A stretch of 47,547 nt of DNA from Erysipelotrichaceae bacterium NK3D112 (GCA_000701725.1 JNJQ01000020.1:1-47547), one strand, 5' to 3'; numbered from the stretch's first letter, positions 25,598 through 34,463 are shown. Translations and numbers: made by a program. The notes: generated by a model not told the origin, from the letters alone.

Positions 25598-27868
25598 ATG
25601 GTCATTATTCCTGTATATAATCAGGTCATTCTTCCTGATTCCAATATTTTCTTTCCTCTGAACCGGATCCGTTCCGCCAACGGCACAACTCCCTCCGCCA
25701 ATGAAAGGGTGCTGTTCCTCTTCCAGAAGAGCCAGGACAAGCGTTTCACCGAAGACAGCTTCTATCCGATCGGTGTGGCCGGATATGTGTCCGACACCTC
25801 GGTGCAGGGTATGGTCATTGTCCATACCGTGCAGAGAGTCAATGTTGAAAATGTCTTTGTCCGGGCTGACCGCAGTCTTTCGGTCAATATTTCCAGAAGG
25901 CCGGATATCGAAGACCTTGAGCCCTCGGTGGAAAAGAGCCATCTCGAAGATGCGAAAAAGTCGCTGCGCGGGATTCTTTCCTCCTATGCATGGGGCAATT
26001 CCGTCCTGCCGATTCTGAACCAGGTCAGCTCCCTGTCCGAAATCGTATGCATGGTCTCGCAGTGGATCAACATCACACCCGAGGAAAAATATCAGCTGGC
26101 CGCCGAGGATTCGAAGAAAAAGAGAAATGAGCAGATCGAAAAGGTCCTCTTTGAATATCTGGAAATTGCCAAGGTGACCACCGAGGCGCAAAGTGCCCAG
26201 AACGAAGAGTACAAGAACGCATACCGTGAGAGCGCGATCAAGAAACAGATGGAATACCTGCAGAAGGAACTTGATGAAATGCATCCGGAAAATGTGTCCG
26301 ATATCCGTCGGCTGGAGCTGAAAATCCAGGAGAGCGGCATGAACGCGGACGCCAGAAAGGAAGCGGACAAGATTCTTTCCAGACTGAAGCAGGACGGCAA
26401 GAACTCGCCGGAATACGGCATGCTGTATGACTATCTGGATTTCATCACCTCACTGGAATGGAGCAAGCATGAGCCGGAAACGATTGATCTTAAAGAAGCT
26501 GAACAGGTGCTTGAAGAGGATCATTTCGGACTGCAGCAGGTCAAGAAGAGAATCATCCAGCAGATCGCGGTGATGAACCTGAAAAAGACCCAGTCCGGTT
26601 CCATTCTCCTGTTTGTGGGTGCTCCCGGTACCGGCAAAACCAGCATCGGCCAGTCGATTGCCAGAGCGCTGCACAGAAAGTATGTGCGTGTGTCGCTGGG
26701 CGGCTCACGCGATGAGGCGGACATCCGCGGACACAGAAGAACATACATCGGCGCGATGCCGGGCAGAATCATGGACGGCATCGCCAAAAGCGGCGTCTCC
26801 AATCCGGTCATGGTTCTTGATGAGGTGGACAAGCTTTCCGTTTCCCTTAACGGTGATCCTTCCGCGGCGCTTTTGGAAGTGCTGGACCCGGAACAGAACA
26901 GCACCTTCACCGATCATTACATGAATGTGCCTTATGATCTTTCCGATGTGCTGTTTATCTGCACGGCCAACTCCATGGATACGATTCCCCAGCCGCTGCT
27001 TGACCGTATGGAAGTAATCCGTTTCAACGGCTATACCATCGCTGATAAATTCCAGATCGCCCGCAAGCATCTGCTTCCCCGCGCCATGGAGAAGACGGGC
27101 ATTTCTCCGGACAGACTCGAGGTTTCCGATGAGGCTATCCGCGAAGCGATTTCCTCCTATACGATGGAGGGCGGTGTGCGCGGCCTCAAGAAAGTCATGG
27201 AAACCTTATGCCGCTCTGCCGCGGTTGAAATTGCCGCAGATGAAAAGGCGAAGATCACCGTCGGTCCCGAAAAGCTGCGTGATCTTCTGGATACAAGACC
27301 GATTCACCATGAGCGCATCGCGATTGAATCAAGAGCCGGCATTGTGACAGGTCTTGCCTGGACACCGGTGGGCGGAGAGATTCTCTTCATTGAAACGATG
27401 TTCTCCAAAGGAAACGGAAAAATCACCGTTACCGGCCAGCTTGGCGATGTCATGAAGGAAAGCGCCCAGATTGCCATCTCGATTGTCAGAAACATGTTCC
27501 CGGAAAAGGCGGAGATGTTTGAAAAGAATGATCTTCATATCCATGTGCCCAGCGGCGCTGTCAAAAAGGACGGTCCCTCCGCGGGTATCACCCTGACCAC
27601 CGCGATTGCCTCGCTGGTGCTTGGCAGAACGGTTGATCCGGCTTTGGGCATGACCGGTGAAGTGTCATTGCGTTCACTTGTAATGCCGATCGGAGGCCTG
27701 CCTGAAAAGCTTATGGCAGCCGAAAGGGCAGGCGTGAAGAAAGTGCTCATTCCGGCTGAGAATGAGGAGGATCTCAGAGATGTTCCCGATGAGATCAGAA
27801 ACAAACTGGAAATCATTCCGGTAAAGGAAGTCAGCGACGTCTTCCGCATTGCCGGATTGACCGACTGA
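25598..27868 (+). CDS. Lon protease, ATP-dependent, 756 aa
   Basis: Cytoplasmic AAA+ serine protease that degrades damaged and regulatory proteins. Order of domains: N-terminal substrate domain and coiled coil (1-300), AAA+ module with Walker A GAPGTGKT at 341-348, and protease domain with Ser661 in DGPSAG and Lys704 in GLPEKL, the standard Ser-Lys dyad 43 residues apart. Length is near the family norm. The start is the ATG at 25598 behind AAAGGAGA (25583-25590). Instead of a heat-shock element such as CIRCE, the gene has two TetR-type palindromes upstream, pointing to ligand-controlled expression. A terminator follows at 27884. Confidence 0.95.
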   Translation: MVIIPVYNQVILPDSNIFFPLNRIRSANGTTPSANERVLFLFQKSQDKRFTEDSFYPIGVAGYVSDTSVQGMVIVHTVQRVNVENVFVRADRSLSVNISRRPDIEDLEPSVEKSHLEDAKKSLRGILSSYAWGNSVLPILNQVSSLSEIVCMVSQWINITPEEKYQLAAEDSKKKRNEQIEKVLFEYLEIAKVTTEAQSAQNEEYKNAYRESAIKKQMEYLQKELDEMHPENVSDIRRLELKIQESGMNADARKEADKILSRLKQDGKNSPEYGMLYDYLDFITSLEWSKHEPETIDLKEAEQVLEEDHFGLQQVKKRIIQQIAVMNLKKTQSGSILLFVGAPGTGKTSIGQSIARALHRKYVRVSLGGSRDEADIRGHRRTYIGAMPGRIMDGIAKSGVSNPVMVLDEVDKLSVSLNGDPSAALLEVLDPEQNSTFTDHYMNVPYDLSDVLFICTANSMDTIPQPLLDRMEVIRFNGYTIADKFQIARKHLLPRAMEKTGISPDRLEVSDEAIREAISSYTMEGGVRGLKKVMETLCRSAAVEIAADEKAKITVGPEKLRDLLDTRPIHHERIAIESRAGIVTGLAWTPVGGEILFIETMFSKGNGKITVTGQLGDVMKESAQIAISIVRNMFPEKAEMFEKNDLHIHVPSGAVKKDGPSAGITLTTAIASLVLGRTVDPALGMTGEVSLRSLVMPIGGLPEKLMAAERAGVKKVLIPAENEEDLRDVPDEIRNKLEIIPVKEVSDVFRIAGLTD

Positions 27869-27883
27869 AGATATTCAGATGTT

Positions 27884-27918
27884 AAGGACCGTGTGCATGC
27901 ATTCGGTCCTTTGCGTTT
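27884..27918 (+). terminator. Rho-independent terminator
   Basis: AAGGACCG (27884-27891) and CGGTCCTT (27904-27911) followed by a T-containing tail; ends lon. Confidence 0.75.
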
Positions 27919-27945
27919 AAAAGCATTCATCGGCATCTGCACTGT

Positions 27946-27955
27946 GTGATAATAT
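27946..27955 (+). promoter_or_regulatory. Promoter -10 for ktrB (leaderless type)
   Basis: TGATAATAT contains TGA plus TAATAT (27950-27955), followed by six bases and the ATG at 27962. Overlapping alternative: GATAAT at 27948-27953. A weak -35 (TTCATC) is at 27926-27931. Confidence 0.5.
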
Positions 27956-27961
27956 AAATCC

Positions 27962-29383
27962 ATGAATATCAAAGAGCTGAACGCAATCACCGGACGCAGA
28001 AGGTCATGGATTGAGCGGGTGGCAAAGGCGAATAACCCTGCCAAACTGCTGATGATCACTTTTCTGATCGTGATTCTGAGCGGTTCCGTTCTGCTCAGCC
28101 TTCCCGTTTCAAACCAGGGGGCACCCTCCTCTTATCTGAACAATCTGTTCGTGGCGGTCAGCGCGGTCTGCGTGACAGGACTGTCCACGGTGACAGCGGC
28201 TTCCCAATATACCCATTTCGGCAAGATTGTGCTGATTCTGCTGATGCAGATCGGCGGCATCGGACCGATGACGATTATTGCCATCTTCATTCTGCGCAAC
28301 AGAAAGCGCATGGCCACGGAAGAGAAAAAACTGTTTGCCTCGGCGGCCGGCAAAAGCGATCTTTACAATGTTTCCGGCTATATCCGCAGGATCATTCTCT
28401 ATACCGTGATTTTTGAGGTGTGCGGTTTCATTCTTCTGAGTTTCCGGCTGATCAGTCTTTATGGAATGCGCGAAGGCCTGTTCAATGCGCTGTTCCTGTC
28501 TGTATCCGCATTTACCAATGCCGGCTTTGACCCGATCGGTTCCGACAGTCTGATCCGGTATGTTGGTGATCCCATCATCAATCTGACTGTGATGACACTG
28601 ATTATTTTCGGCGGTCTTGGATTCATGGTGTGGTTTGAACTGAAAGATCTTCTTGTTTCAAAATTCAGAAGGGGAAAAACACTGGCAAGAAAAGTCAAAC
28701 GGCTTTCCGAACACTCCGTGACGGTGCTGCGCACAACACTGATTCTGATAGTCAGCGGTTTCTTTCTGGTATATCTGTTTGAATCGGAAAATGCCGGCAC
28801 AATCATGAATCTCAACGGGGAATCCAGATTCTTCGCATGTCTCTTCCAGTCGGTCACACTCAGAACCGCCGGATTTGCGACGGTGAACTTCGGCATGTGC
28901 ACAAGACCGCTGCTGCTCATTATGTGCGTGTATATGCTGATCGGCGGCAGCCCGGGCGGTACCGCAGGCGGTATGAAGACAACCACCATCGCGGTGCTCT
29001 ACAGCAGCGCGCTCAATACGCTGGATGACCGCAAGCCCGACGCGGTGATCAGAAACAGACGGGTCGCGCCGTCTCTTCTGAAACACGCCTATGTCATTCT
29101 GACGCTGTATATTTCCATCACCTTCATGGCGGTACTGGCGCTGACCATCGTTGAACCTTCTGTCGGACTGCTGGAACTGCTGTTTGAAGCTGTATCGGCA
29201 ATTGCGACGGTCGGTGTTTCCACCGGCATCACTTCCTCACTCAGCGCCGGCGGAAAGATCGTGATCATGATCCTCATGTTCATCGGACGTCTTGGTCCGT
29301 TAAGCGTCTATGCCGCTTTCCATAAGGAAAGAAGAGTGACCAATCATATCGAATATCCGGATGCGAATATCATCATCGGTTAA
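27962..29383 (+). CDS. KtrB/TrkH-type potassium transporter, 473 aa
   Basis: Membrane subunit of a K+ uptake system. The four pore-loop repeats each show the selectivity-filter Gly context: SAVCVTGLST, SAFTNAGFDP, RTAGFATVNF and SAIATVGVST. About ten hydrophobic helices lie around them. Size and partner (a single-RCK protein immediately downstream) fit KtrAB rather than the larger TrkH/TrkA. The ATG has no SD and lies directly after the -10, suggesting a leaderless mRNA. The ktrA gene starts 11 bp after the stop. Confidence 0.92.
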   Translation: MNIKELNAITGRRRSWIERVAKANNPAKLLMITFLIVILSGSVLLSLPVSNQGAPSSYLNNLFVAVSAVCVTGLSTVTAASQYTHFGKIVLILLMQIGGIGPMTIIAIFILRNRKRMATEEKKLFASAAGKSDLYNVSGYIRRIILYTVIFEVCGFILLSFRLISLYGMREGLFNALFLSVSAFTNAGFDPIGSDSLIRYVGDPIINLTVMTLIIFGGLGFMVWFELKDLLVSKFRRGKTLARKVKRLSEHSVTVLRTTLILIVSGFFLVYLFESENAGTIMNLNGESRFFACLFQSVTLRTAGFATVNFGMCTRPLLLIMCVYMLIGGSPGGTAGGMKTTTIAVLYSSALNTLDDRKPDAVIRNRRVAPSLLKHAYVILTLYISITFMAVLALTIVEPSVGLLELLFEAVSAIATVGVSTGITSSLSAGGKIVIMILMFIGRLGPLSVYAAFHKERRVTNHIEYPDANIIIG

Positions 29384-29394
29384 AGGAGAGTAAT

Positions 29395-30063
29395 ATGTCT
29401 GAATCCAATACGAATCTGTTTGTGGTTGTCGGCCTGGGCAACTTCGGCGCTTCCATTGCCAAAACAATTGCGGCTGCCGGCGGTGATGTCATCGCCATCG
29501 ACAGAAATATGATTCTTGTGCAGGATGTTGCAGAGCTGGTTCCCAATGCGATCTGCGGCGATGCCCGGGATATTGAACAGCTGAAAGAAGCAGGTGTGCA
29601 GGATGCGGATGTGGCGATCGTATCCATGGCTTCCCACCTGGAAGACAGTGTTGAAACAATCCTCAACCTCAAAGAACTCGGGGTTGGCCATATCATTGCC
29701 AAGGCAAACAGCGACCGCATCCGTTATGTTCTGGAGAGAATCGGCGCGGATCAGGTGATTCAGCCGGAAAATGAAATGGGCCAGAGAGTTGCCATTTCGA
29801 TCATGAATCCAAAGATTTCGGATATTTTCCAGATGGCGGACGATTACGCGATCATGGAAATCAAGGCGCCGGAACTCTGGATCAATCATGAAATCAAACA
29901 GCTCAATTTGCGCGAGCTGTATGGCGTCAATGTCATCGGTATCCGCAAAAACAAGGAACGAAAAGTCAACATCAATTTCAAAGGCGACACCGTGATCCAG
30001 GCGGATGACTTCCTGGTCATCGCCGCGGATGCGAACAAGATCGCCTCATTGAATCTTGACTGA
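29395..30063 (+). CDS. KtrA/TrkA-type potassium-uptake regulator (RCK), 222 aa
   Basis: Cytoplasmic gating subunit for the KtrB channel. The RCK_N Rossmann domain starts with VVVGLGNFGASIA (nucleotide-binding GxGxxG, about residues 11-23), continues with the acidic VIAIDRN end of beta-2 and GDARD; an RCK_C domain fills about residues 135-222 and likely binds a nucleotide or cation effector. SD AAAGGAG precedes the ATG. In an operon with ktrB; a hairpin terminator follows. Confidence 0.93.
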   Translation: MSESNTNLFVVVGLGNFGASIAKTIAAAGGDVIAIDRNMILVQDVAELVPNAICGDARDIEQLKEAGVQDADVAIVSMASHLEDSVETILNLKELGVGHIIAKANSDRIRYVLERIGADQVIQPENEMGQRVAISIMNPKISDIFQMADDYAIMEIKAPELWINHEIKQLNLRELYGVNVIGIRKNKERKVNINFKGDTVIQADDFLVIAADANKIASLNLD

Positions 30064-30082
30064 AAAGACAAACATGAAAAAG

Positions 30083-30120
30083 ACCTGCAGCCGTAAATCA
30101 ATTGACTGCAGGTTATTTTC
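30083..30120 (+). terminator. Terminator after ktrA
   Basis: ACCTGCAG (30083-30090) and CTGCAGGT (30106-30113), then a T-rich tail. Confidence 0.7.
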
Positions 30121-30134
30121 CTTTCCTTAGGATA

Positions 30135-30159
30135 CAAAAAAAGGAACTCCATGTTCCTT
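30135..30159 (-). terminator. Terminator of the tRNA unit
   Basis: Minus-strand AAGGAAC/GTTCCTT stem (plus 30141-30147 and 30153-30159) followed by eight T's on the minus strand, just past the tRNA-Ala gene. Confidence 0.85.
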
Positions 30160-30164
30160 ATCTA

Positions 30165-30240
30165 TGGTGGAGCTAAGGAGGATCGAACTCCTGACCCCCT
30201 GCTTGCAAAGCAGGTGCTCTCCCAGCTGAGCTATAACCCC
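30165..30240 (-). tRNA. tRNA-Ala (TGC)
   Basis: 76 nt on the minus strand, full cloverleaf: acceptor GGGGTTA/TAGCTCC, anticodon loop TTTGCAA giving TGC, T-loop GTTCGATCC, encoded CCA end. Lies 21 bp downstream of tRNA-Ile in one transcript. Confidence 0.95.
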
Positions 30241-30261
30241 ATGTATATCAATTCAATGAAA

Positions 30262-30338
<77 letters not shown>

Positions 30339-30358
30339 ATCTCATCGAATGCCTTAAT

Positions 30359-30387
30359 ATAATACCAACCGGTATATGGGATGTCAA
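30359..30387 (-). promoter_or_regulatory. tRNA promoter
   Basis: Minus strand: TTGACA (30387-30382), exactly 17 bp, TATTAT (30364-30359); transcription starts about 15 bp before tRNA-Ile. Confidence 0.85.
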
Positions 30388-30417
30388 CACAAAAAATATA
30401 GTTTTTTCAAAAAATTT

Positions 30418-30456
30418 TTGGAAGATAATTCCAACCGTTTAAAAGAAGATTAAACG
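30418..30456. promoter_or_regulatory. Two adjacent palindromes upstream of the export gene
   Basis: TTGGAA-N5-TTCCAA (30418-30434) and CGTTTAA-N7-TTAAACG (30436-30456), both perfect, one base apart, immediately before the -35 at 30463. Candidate operators; neither carries a terminator T-run. Confidence 0.5.
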
Positions 30457-30462
30457 TCAAAA

Positions 30463-30491
30463 TTGAAGTAATGCGATGGCTGTGATACAGT
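30463..30491 (+). promoter_or_regulatory. Promoter for gene at 30520
   Basis: TTGAAG (30463-30468), 17 bp, TACAGT (30486-30491) with TGA directly before the -10 (extended type). Confidence 0.55.
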
Positions 30492-30519
30492 TACGTGGCG
30501 AAGAGACGGAGGTGTTGTC

Positions 30520-31014
30520 ATGGTTGAATCTTTTCTTGCCTGGTGGATGGCGCATGTGCCTGTTTCACCGAAACTGTCCGTATTCCTGGTCAGTATGATT
30601 CCGCTGATTGAGGAAAGAGGCGGACTGATTCTTGCCAGAATGCTCGGCATTCCCATGTGGGAGGCTGTCTTCTGGTGTGTGCTTGGCAACATCGTTCCGA
30701 TTCCGTTCATTCTTCTTCTGATCAAGAAAGTCATTCACTGGATGGCGGACCATCATCTTTCCGGTGTCGCCGAGTGGCTGATCCGCAAAGCGGAAAAGAA
30801 CAAACCGAAGATCGACCGCTATGGATTCCTGGGACTGATGCTGTTTGTCGGCATTCCTCTGCCGGGCACCGGTGCCTGGACGGGAAGCCTTGTCGCGGCA
30901 TTGTTTGATATGGATCTCAAGAAAGCATCGATCTCCATTCTGCTCGGCATTTTCCTGGCAGCCGTGATCATGACGGTTTTCTCATATGGCCTTCTCGGCA
31001 ATCTGATCTCCTGA
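30520..31014 (+). CDS. Small multidrug-export family (COG2426) membrane protein, 164 aa
   Basis: Integral membrane protein with about four hydrophobic segments. SMIPLIEERGGLILARMLGIP near residues 24-45 and VGIPLPGTGAWTGSLVAAL near 110-128 are the duplicated half-motifs of the COG2426 / Sm_multidrug_ex family. The export function is a family label rather than demonstrated. SD GGAGG is seven bases before the ATG. It has its own promoter and its last codons form part of a terminator. Confidence 0.85.
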   Translation: MVESFLAWWMAHVPVSPKLSVFLVSMIPLIEERGGLILARMLGIPMWEAVFWCVLGNIVPIPFILLLIKKVIHWMADHHLSGVAEWLIRKAEKNKPKIDRYGFLGLMLFVGIPLPGTGAWTGSLVAALFDMDLKKASISILLGIFLAAVIMTVFSYGLLGNLIS

Positions 31015-31028
31015 CGGAGATCTTTTTT
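31005..31028 (+). terminator. Terminator overlapping the stop codon
   Basis: GATCTCC (31005-31011), loop TGAC, GGAGATC (31016-31022), TTTTTT. The stop codon (31012-31014) is in the loop. Confidence 0.85.
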
Positions 31029-31061
31029 GTTGTATGATGGATGCAGGAAAGAAGAATGCTT

Positions 31062-31712
31062 ATGAAATACAGTGTGATCATTGTCGCCGCCGGCAAAGGC
31101 GAAAGAATGAAGCTCGGCTTCAATAAGGTATATGCAAGACTTGAGGATGGCAGAACCATTCTGGAACATGCCATGGATATTTTCATGAATGATTCGGACT
31201 GTGTGCAGATCACGGTTGTGACTGACGCGCAGAATTATTATGACAACGTCAAAGGCTTCTGGCCCGGAAAGATCACCCTGGTCAGAGGCGGAAACACCAG
31301 ACAGGAGAGCGTATCGCACGGACTTGACACCGTGTTTGCGGAAACGGTCATGATTCATGACGGGGCAAGACCTTTCCTTGACAAGGACAGTCTTGAAAGA
31401 CTGAAACAGACAATGGAAACCGAAAAGGCTGCTTTGTTATGTGTTCCCACCAAGGATACGATCAAGGTTGTCAGAGACGGCTATATCGTGGAGACACCTG
31501 ACCGCAATACATTGATGAATGCTCAGACACCGCAGGCTTTTGATACAGAGCTTCTTGTTGGCTGTATGGAAAAGGCTTTTAAAGAAGGTTATACCGGCAC
31601 GGATGACACCTCTTTGATCGAGCGTTACTCGGATGTCAGAGTCAAGGCGGTGGAGGGCTCCTATGCCAATCTCAAGATCACTGTTCCCGAAGACCTCGGT
31701 GAGAGGAAATGA
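31062..31712 (+). CDS. IspD, 2-C-methyl-D-erythritol 4-phosphate cytidylyltransferase, 216 aa
   Basis: Transfers CMP from CTP to MEP in the non-mevalonate isoprenoid pathway. VIIVAAGKGERM at the N-terminus is the nucleotide-binding loop; HDGARPF (about residue 97-103), NAQTPQAFD and GTDDTSLIE are IspD motifs. Start is uncertain: ATG 31062 matches the usual start of the family, while ATG 31056 or 31041 are in frame; the SD-like AGGAAAG is at 31045-31051 and TATGAT at 31033-31038 is the likely -10. IspF is not adjacent. The acetyltransferase gene overlaps its end by 4 bp. Confidence 0.92.
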   Translation: MKYSVIIVAAGKGERMKLGFNKVYARLEDGRTILEHAMDIFMNDSDCVQITVVTDAQNYYDNVKGFWPGKITLVRGGNTRQESVSHGLDTVFAETVMIHDGARPFLDKDSLERLKQTMETEKAALLCVPTKDTIKVVRDGYIVETPDRNTLMNAQTPQAFDTELLVGCMEKAFKEGYTGTDDTSLIERYSDVRVKAVEGSYANLKITVPEDLGERK

Positions 31713-32170
31713 TCCGCTTTGAACATTTTGCAATCCGTCCTTACACCATGGAGGATCTCGATGATCTTTCAACAATCCTGGGCGATCCGCAGCTCATGAA
31801 GTATATGGAAAAGACATATTCTCATGAGGAAACGGAAGAGTTTCTGATTCAGTACGGACTGCGTGAGTGTCCGGCTGTTTATGCGCTTGAAGAATGTGAA
31901 TCCTCCAGACTGGCAGGCCATATCATCTTTCATCCGTATGATGTAAACAGTTATGAGATCGGATGGATTATCTTAAAAGAATTTCAGTGCGGAAAACTCG
32001 CATCGAAAGTAACACGGGAACTGGTCCGGTACGGAATGGATCGTGGTATTCATGAATATGTGATTGAATGTGTCCCGGATCAGACAGCCTGTATTCACAT
32101 CGCGGAAAAATGCGGATTTGAAAAAGAACGGAAAGACGGAGATCTTCTGGTATTCAGAAAGACTGCCTGA
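31709..32170 (+). CDS. GNAT acetyltransferase, RimJ/RimL-like, 153 aa
   Basis: GNAT fold: N-terminal FAIRPYTMEDLDDL (first strand and helix), YEIGWIILKEFQCGKLASKVTREL with the acetyl-CoA loop in a degenerate form (QCGKLA rather than QGKGLG), and ACIHIAEKCGFEKE at the end. It belongs to the ribosomal-protein-acetyltransferase-like group; the substrate is unknown. Coupled to ispD by an ATGA overlap, with a terminator downstream. Confidence 0.85.
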   Translation: MIRFEHFAIRPYTMEDLDDLSTILGDPQLMKYMEKTYSHEETEEFLIQYGLRECPAVYALEECESSRLAGHIIFHPYDVNSYEIGWIILKEFQCGKLASKVTRELVRYGMDRGIHEYVIECVPDQTACIHIAEKCGFEKERKDGDLLVFRKTA

Positions 32171-32200
32171 TTTCCGTGATTGAGCGGATAAGAAAAGAAT

Positions 32201-32240
32201 AGATCTTCACTCATTAAAGTCAGAAGATCTATTTCATTTG
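32201..32240. terminator. Bidirectional terminator
   Basis: AGATCTTC (32201-32208) and GAAGATCT (32223-32230) between the convergent GNAT and LysR genes; T-rich tails on both strands. The tail overlaps the LysR 3' end. Confidence 0.7.
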
Positions 32241-33100
32241 TCTTTGCAGAAGTCATGGATGATATCCATGCACGAGCGGATCTGAAGATTCAGATACTTG
32301 TTCCTTAAGGAAACCAGATGGAAGCGCCGTTTCAGCTGCGCATTTTCAAGATGAATCTCATGCAGTGTTCTCAGGTTTCTGACACAGCTGTGCGGCAGGA
32401 TGGTGATTCCCATATGGTTTTCAGCCAGACTGATCAGTGCCTGATCCGATGAGCTTTCCCAGATCTGTGATGACGGATAGCTGATTGCCTGCAGAAGGCT
32501 TTCCGTGGCATTGCGGTTTCCGGATCCGCTTTCTCTTAACAGCAGCCGGTAATCCAGAAGTTCTTCCGGTTCCATTTCCGTTTTTGCGCAGTATTGCCTG
32601 GAAGCGAAGAGGCCGAGTGCTTCCTCGTAGAGGAAAACGGAATCAAAGAGCTGATCATTGCGGTGATCGATGATGCCGATATCACATTCATTGTTTCTGA
32701 GCATGGATTCGATTGCAGAGGAATTATGAATTCCGATCTGAAGATCCAGAAGGGGAAGCTTCTGTGAGATCTGTTTGACCAGCTGCGGCAGAATGCTTTC
32801 GGCGACGGTCACATTGACACAAAGCCTGCATGTCTGAAAAGCGGTGCGGTCTCTGAGTACGGAAACCGATTCATTGAACCGGGTGATCACATCACCGGCA
32901 TACTGCCTGAGTGCTTCGCCTGCCTCGGTCAGATAGATTCTGCGGTTGAGTCTGTCGAACAGGGTGACATTGTAAAAAGCCTCCAGCTCACTGACTGCCT
33001 TGGAAACAGCCGGCTGGGTCATATTCAGATCTTTCGCGGCCTGCGTCATGGACATACTGCGGCATACCGCCATGAAAATCTCAAGATGTCTCAAAGTCAT
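32234..33100 (-). CDS. LysR family transcriptional regulator, 288 aa
   Basis: N-terminal winged helix-turn-helix at residues 1-60 (MTLRHLEIFMAVCRSMSMTQAAKDL, then TQPAVSKAVSELE) and a C-terminal co-inducer-binding domain of about 200 residues. It is divergent from the chromate-transporter-type pair with a 97-bp AT-rich gap containing a T-N-A type dyad, so it most likely controls those genes. No good SD precedes the ATG at 33100. The inducer is not predictable. Confidence 0.9.
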   Translation of the reverse strand: MTLRHLEIFMAVCRSMSMTQAAKDLNMTQPAVSKAVSELEAFYNVTLFDRLNRRIYLTEAGEALRQYAGDVITRFNESVSVLRDRTAFQTCRLCVNVTVAESILPQLVKQISQKLPLLDLQIGIHNSSAIESMLRNNECDIGIIDHRNDQLFDSVFLYEEALGLFASRQYCAKTEMEPEELLDYRLLLRESGSGNRNATESLLQAISYPSSQIWESSSDQALISLAENHMGITILPHSCVRNLRTLHEIHLENAQLKRRFHLVSLRNKYLNLQIRSCMDIIHDFCKDK

Positions 33101-33133
33101 ATATACATTACCAATCAGTTATATAAAATATAT

Positions 33134-33173
33134 TAACATATATATTGTTATATGCGATTGAGAGCACCATAAT
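33134..33173 (+). promoter_or_regulatory. Promoter with LysR-type dyad
   Basis: TTGTTA (33145-33150), 17 bp, CATAAT (33168-33173). The -35 is overlapped by the dyad TAACA-N7-TGTTA (33134-33150), the usual place for a LysR-type site. Confidence 0.55.
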
Positions 33174-33197
33174 GAGACGTGCAAAGAGGTGGATGAG

Positions 33198-33761
33198 ATG
33201 GAAAAGAAAAACGTGAGTCTTGTGAAACTCTTTCTGTCCATGATGACAATCTCCGCGTTCACATTCGGCGGCGGATTCGTGATCATCGGCATGATGAGAA
33301 AGAAATTCTGTGATGAGCTGCACTGGGTCAGCGATGATGAGGTCCTTGATATGACGGCGATCGCCCAATCCGCACCGGGTGCTCTGGCTGTCAACAGCGC
33401 GGTGATCTTCGGTTACAGAATTGCCGGACTCGCAGGCGCATTGATCAGTGTGCTTGCCACGATCATTCCGCCGATTGTGATCATCAGCGTTGTATGCATG
33501 ATCTATGACGCCTTCTCCACCAATGTGATTGTTCAGACAGCACTGCAGGTGATGAGAGCAGGTGTCGCGGCAATCATTGTGGATGTGGTCATTGACCTGG
33601 CTTCCAACGTTGTGAAAACAAAAAATATCCTGAACATCTGCCTGATGATCGGCGCATTTGTCGCCACATGGTGGTTCAAGGTTTCATCTATTGTCATTAT
33701 TCTGCTGTTTATCGCGCTGGGTCTTGGCATGTCGATGCTGAAGGGAAAGGAGGCTGCCTGA
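33198..33761 (+). CDS. Chromate transporter (CHR) family half-protein 1, 187 aa
   Basis: Membrane protein with about five hydrophobic segments. SAFTFGGGFVIIGMM near residues 16-30 and AQSAPGALAVNSAVIFGYR near 54-72 are the FGGG and PG-x-AVN signatures of the ChrA family. It is a short CHR protein that works with the second half encoded next. Chromate itself is only a family name; the natural substrate may be another anion. Start is ATG 33198 behind AGAGGTGG; GTG at 33189 is in frame but would overlap the SD. Confidence 0.88.
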   Translation: MEKKNVSLVKLFLSMMTISAFTFGGGFVIIGMMRKKFCDELHWVSDDEVLDMTAIAQSAPGALAVNSAVIFGYRIAGLAGALISVLATIIPPIVIISVVCMIYDAFSTNVIVQTALQVMRAGVAAIIVDVVIDLASNVVKTKNILNICLMIGAFVATWWFKVSSIVIILLFIALGLGMSMLKGKEAA

Positions 33762-34321
33762 TGCTGTACTTTGAACTGTTCCTGGTTTATTTCCAGATCG
33801 GTCTGTTCGCCTTTGGCGGCGGATATGCGGCAATGCCTCTGATCCAGAACCTTGTCGTGGAAGGCAAGGGATGGCTTACAATGGCGGAATATGCGGACCT
33901 GACAACCATTGCCGAAATGACTCCCGGTCCGATCGCTGTCAACAGCGCGACATTCGTCGGACAGAAGATGGCCGGTCTGCCCGGTGCCATCGTATGCACA
34001 CTCGGCTGCATTCTTCCTTCTCTCATCATCGTCCTGGCGCTTGCCTGGTTCTATACAAAATACCGTGAACTGAAAACCGTGAAGGCGGTGCTGGCCGAGC
34101 TGAGACCGGCGGTTGTCGCAATGATTGCCGGCGCGGGCCTGACCATCCTTCTGCTGGCGCTGTTTGGAACCTCAACCCTTTCGGAAATCTCATCCGTGCG
34201 CTGGATTGAGCTGGCGCTGTTTGCGGGAAGCCTCTTCCTGTTAAGAAAATTCAAAACCAATCCGATCATGATCATCTTCGGAACTGCCGTGATCGGAACC
34301 GTCTTATACATGGCGATTTAA
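33761..34321 (+). CDS. Chromate transporter (CHR) family half-protein 2, 186 aa
   Basis: Second short CHR protein, about five hydrophobic segments, with GLFAFGGGYAAMPLI near residues 14-28 and EMTPGPIAVNSATFVGQ near 51-67. The pair is expected to form a heteromeric transporter of opposite topologies. The start ATG overlaps the previous stop by one base (TGATG) with AAGGAGG just upstream, so expression of both halves is coupled. A longer frame upstream from 33668 overlaps the first gene and is rejected. Confidence 0.88.
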   Translation: MLYFELFLVYFQIGLFAFGGGYAAMPLIQNLVVEGKGWLTMAEYADLTTIAEMTPGPIAVNSATFVGQKMAGLPGAIVCTLGCILPSLIIVLALAWFYTKYRELKTVKAVLAELRPAVVAMIAGAGLTILLLALFGTSTLSEISSVRWIELALFAGSLFLLRKFKTNPIMIIFGTAVIGTVLYMAI

Positions 34322-34327
34322 GCAAAT

Positions 34328-34366
34328 GAAAGCTTCCTGATTCATATGAACCGGGAAGCTTTTTTG
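34328..34366 (+). terminator. Rho-independent terminator
   Basis: AAAGCTTCC (34329-34337) and GGAAGCTTT (34354-34362) followed by T's; ends the transporter pair. Confidence 0.85.
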
Positions 34367-34463
34367 CATGTGCACATCAGGCTCATAAGGATCTGTTCTT
34401 TTTACTCAGAAGGATAATTCAACCGAATCATGATCCCTCTCATATATGGAAAAAGATTTGCGA

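Noticed and set aside
33198-34321. A frameshifted single ChrA gene
   Set aside because: Two-gene CHR pairs are a normal arrangement, and the second gene has its own SD and ATG.
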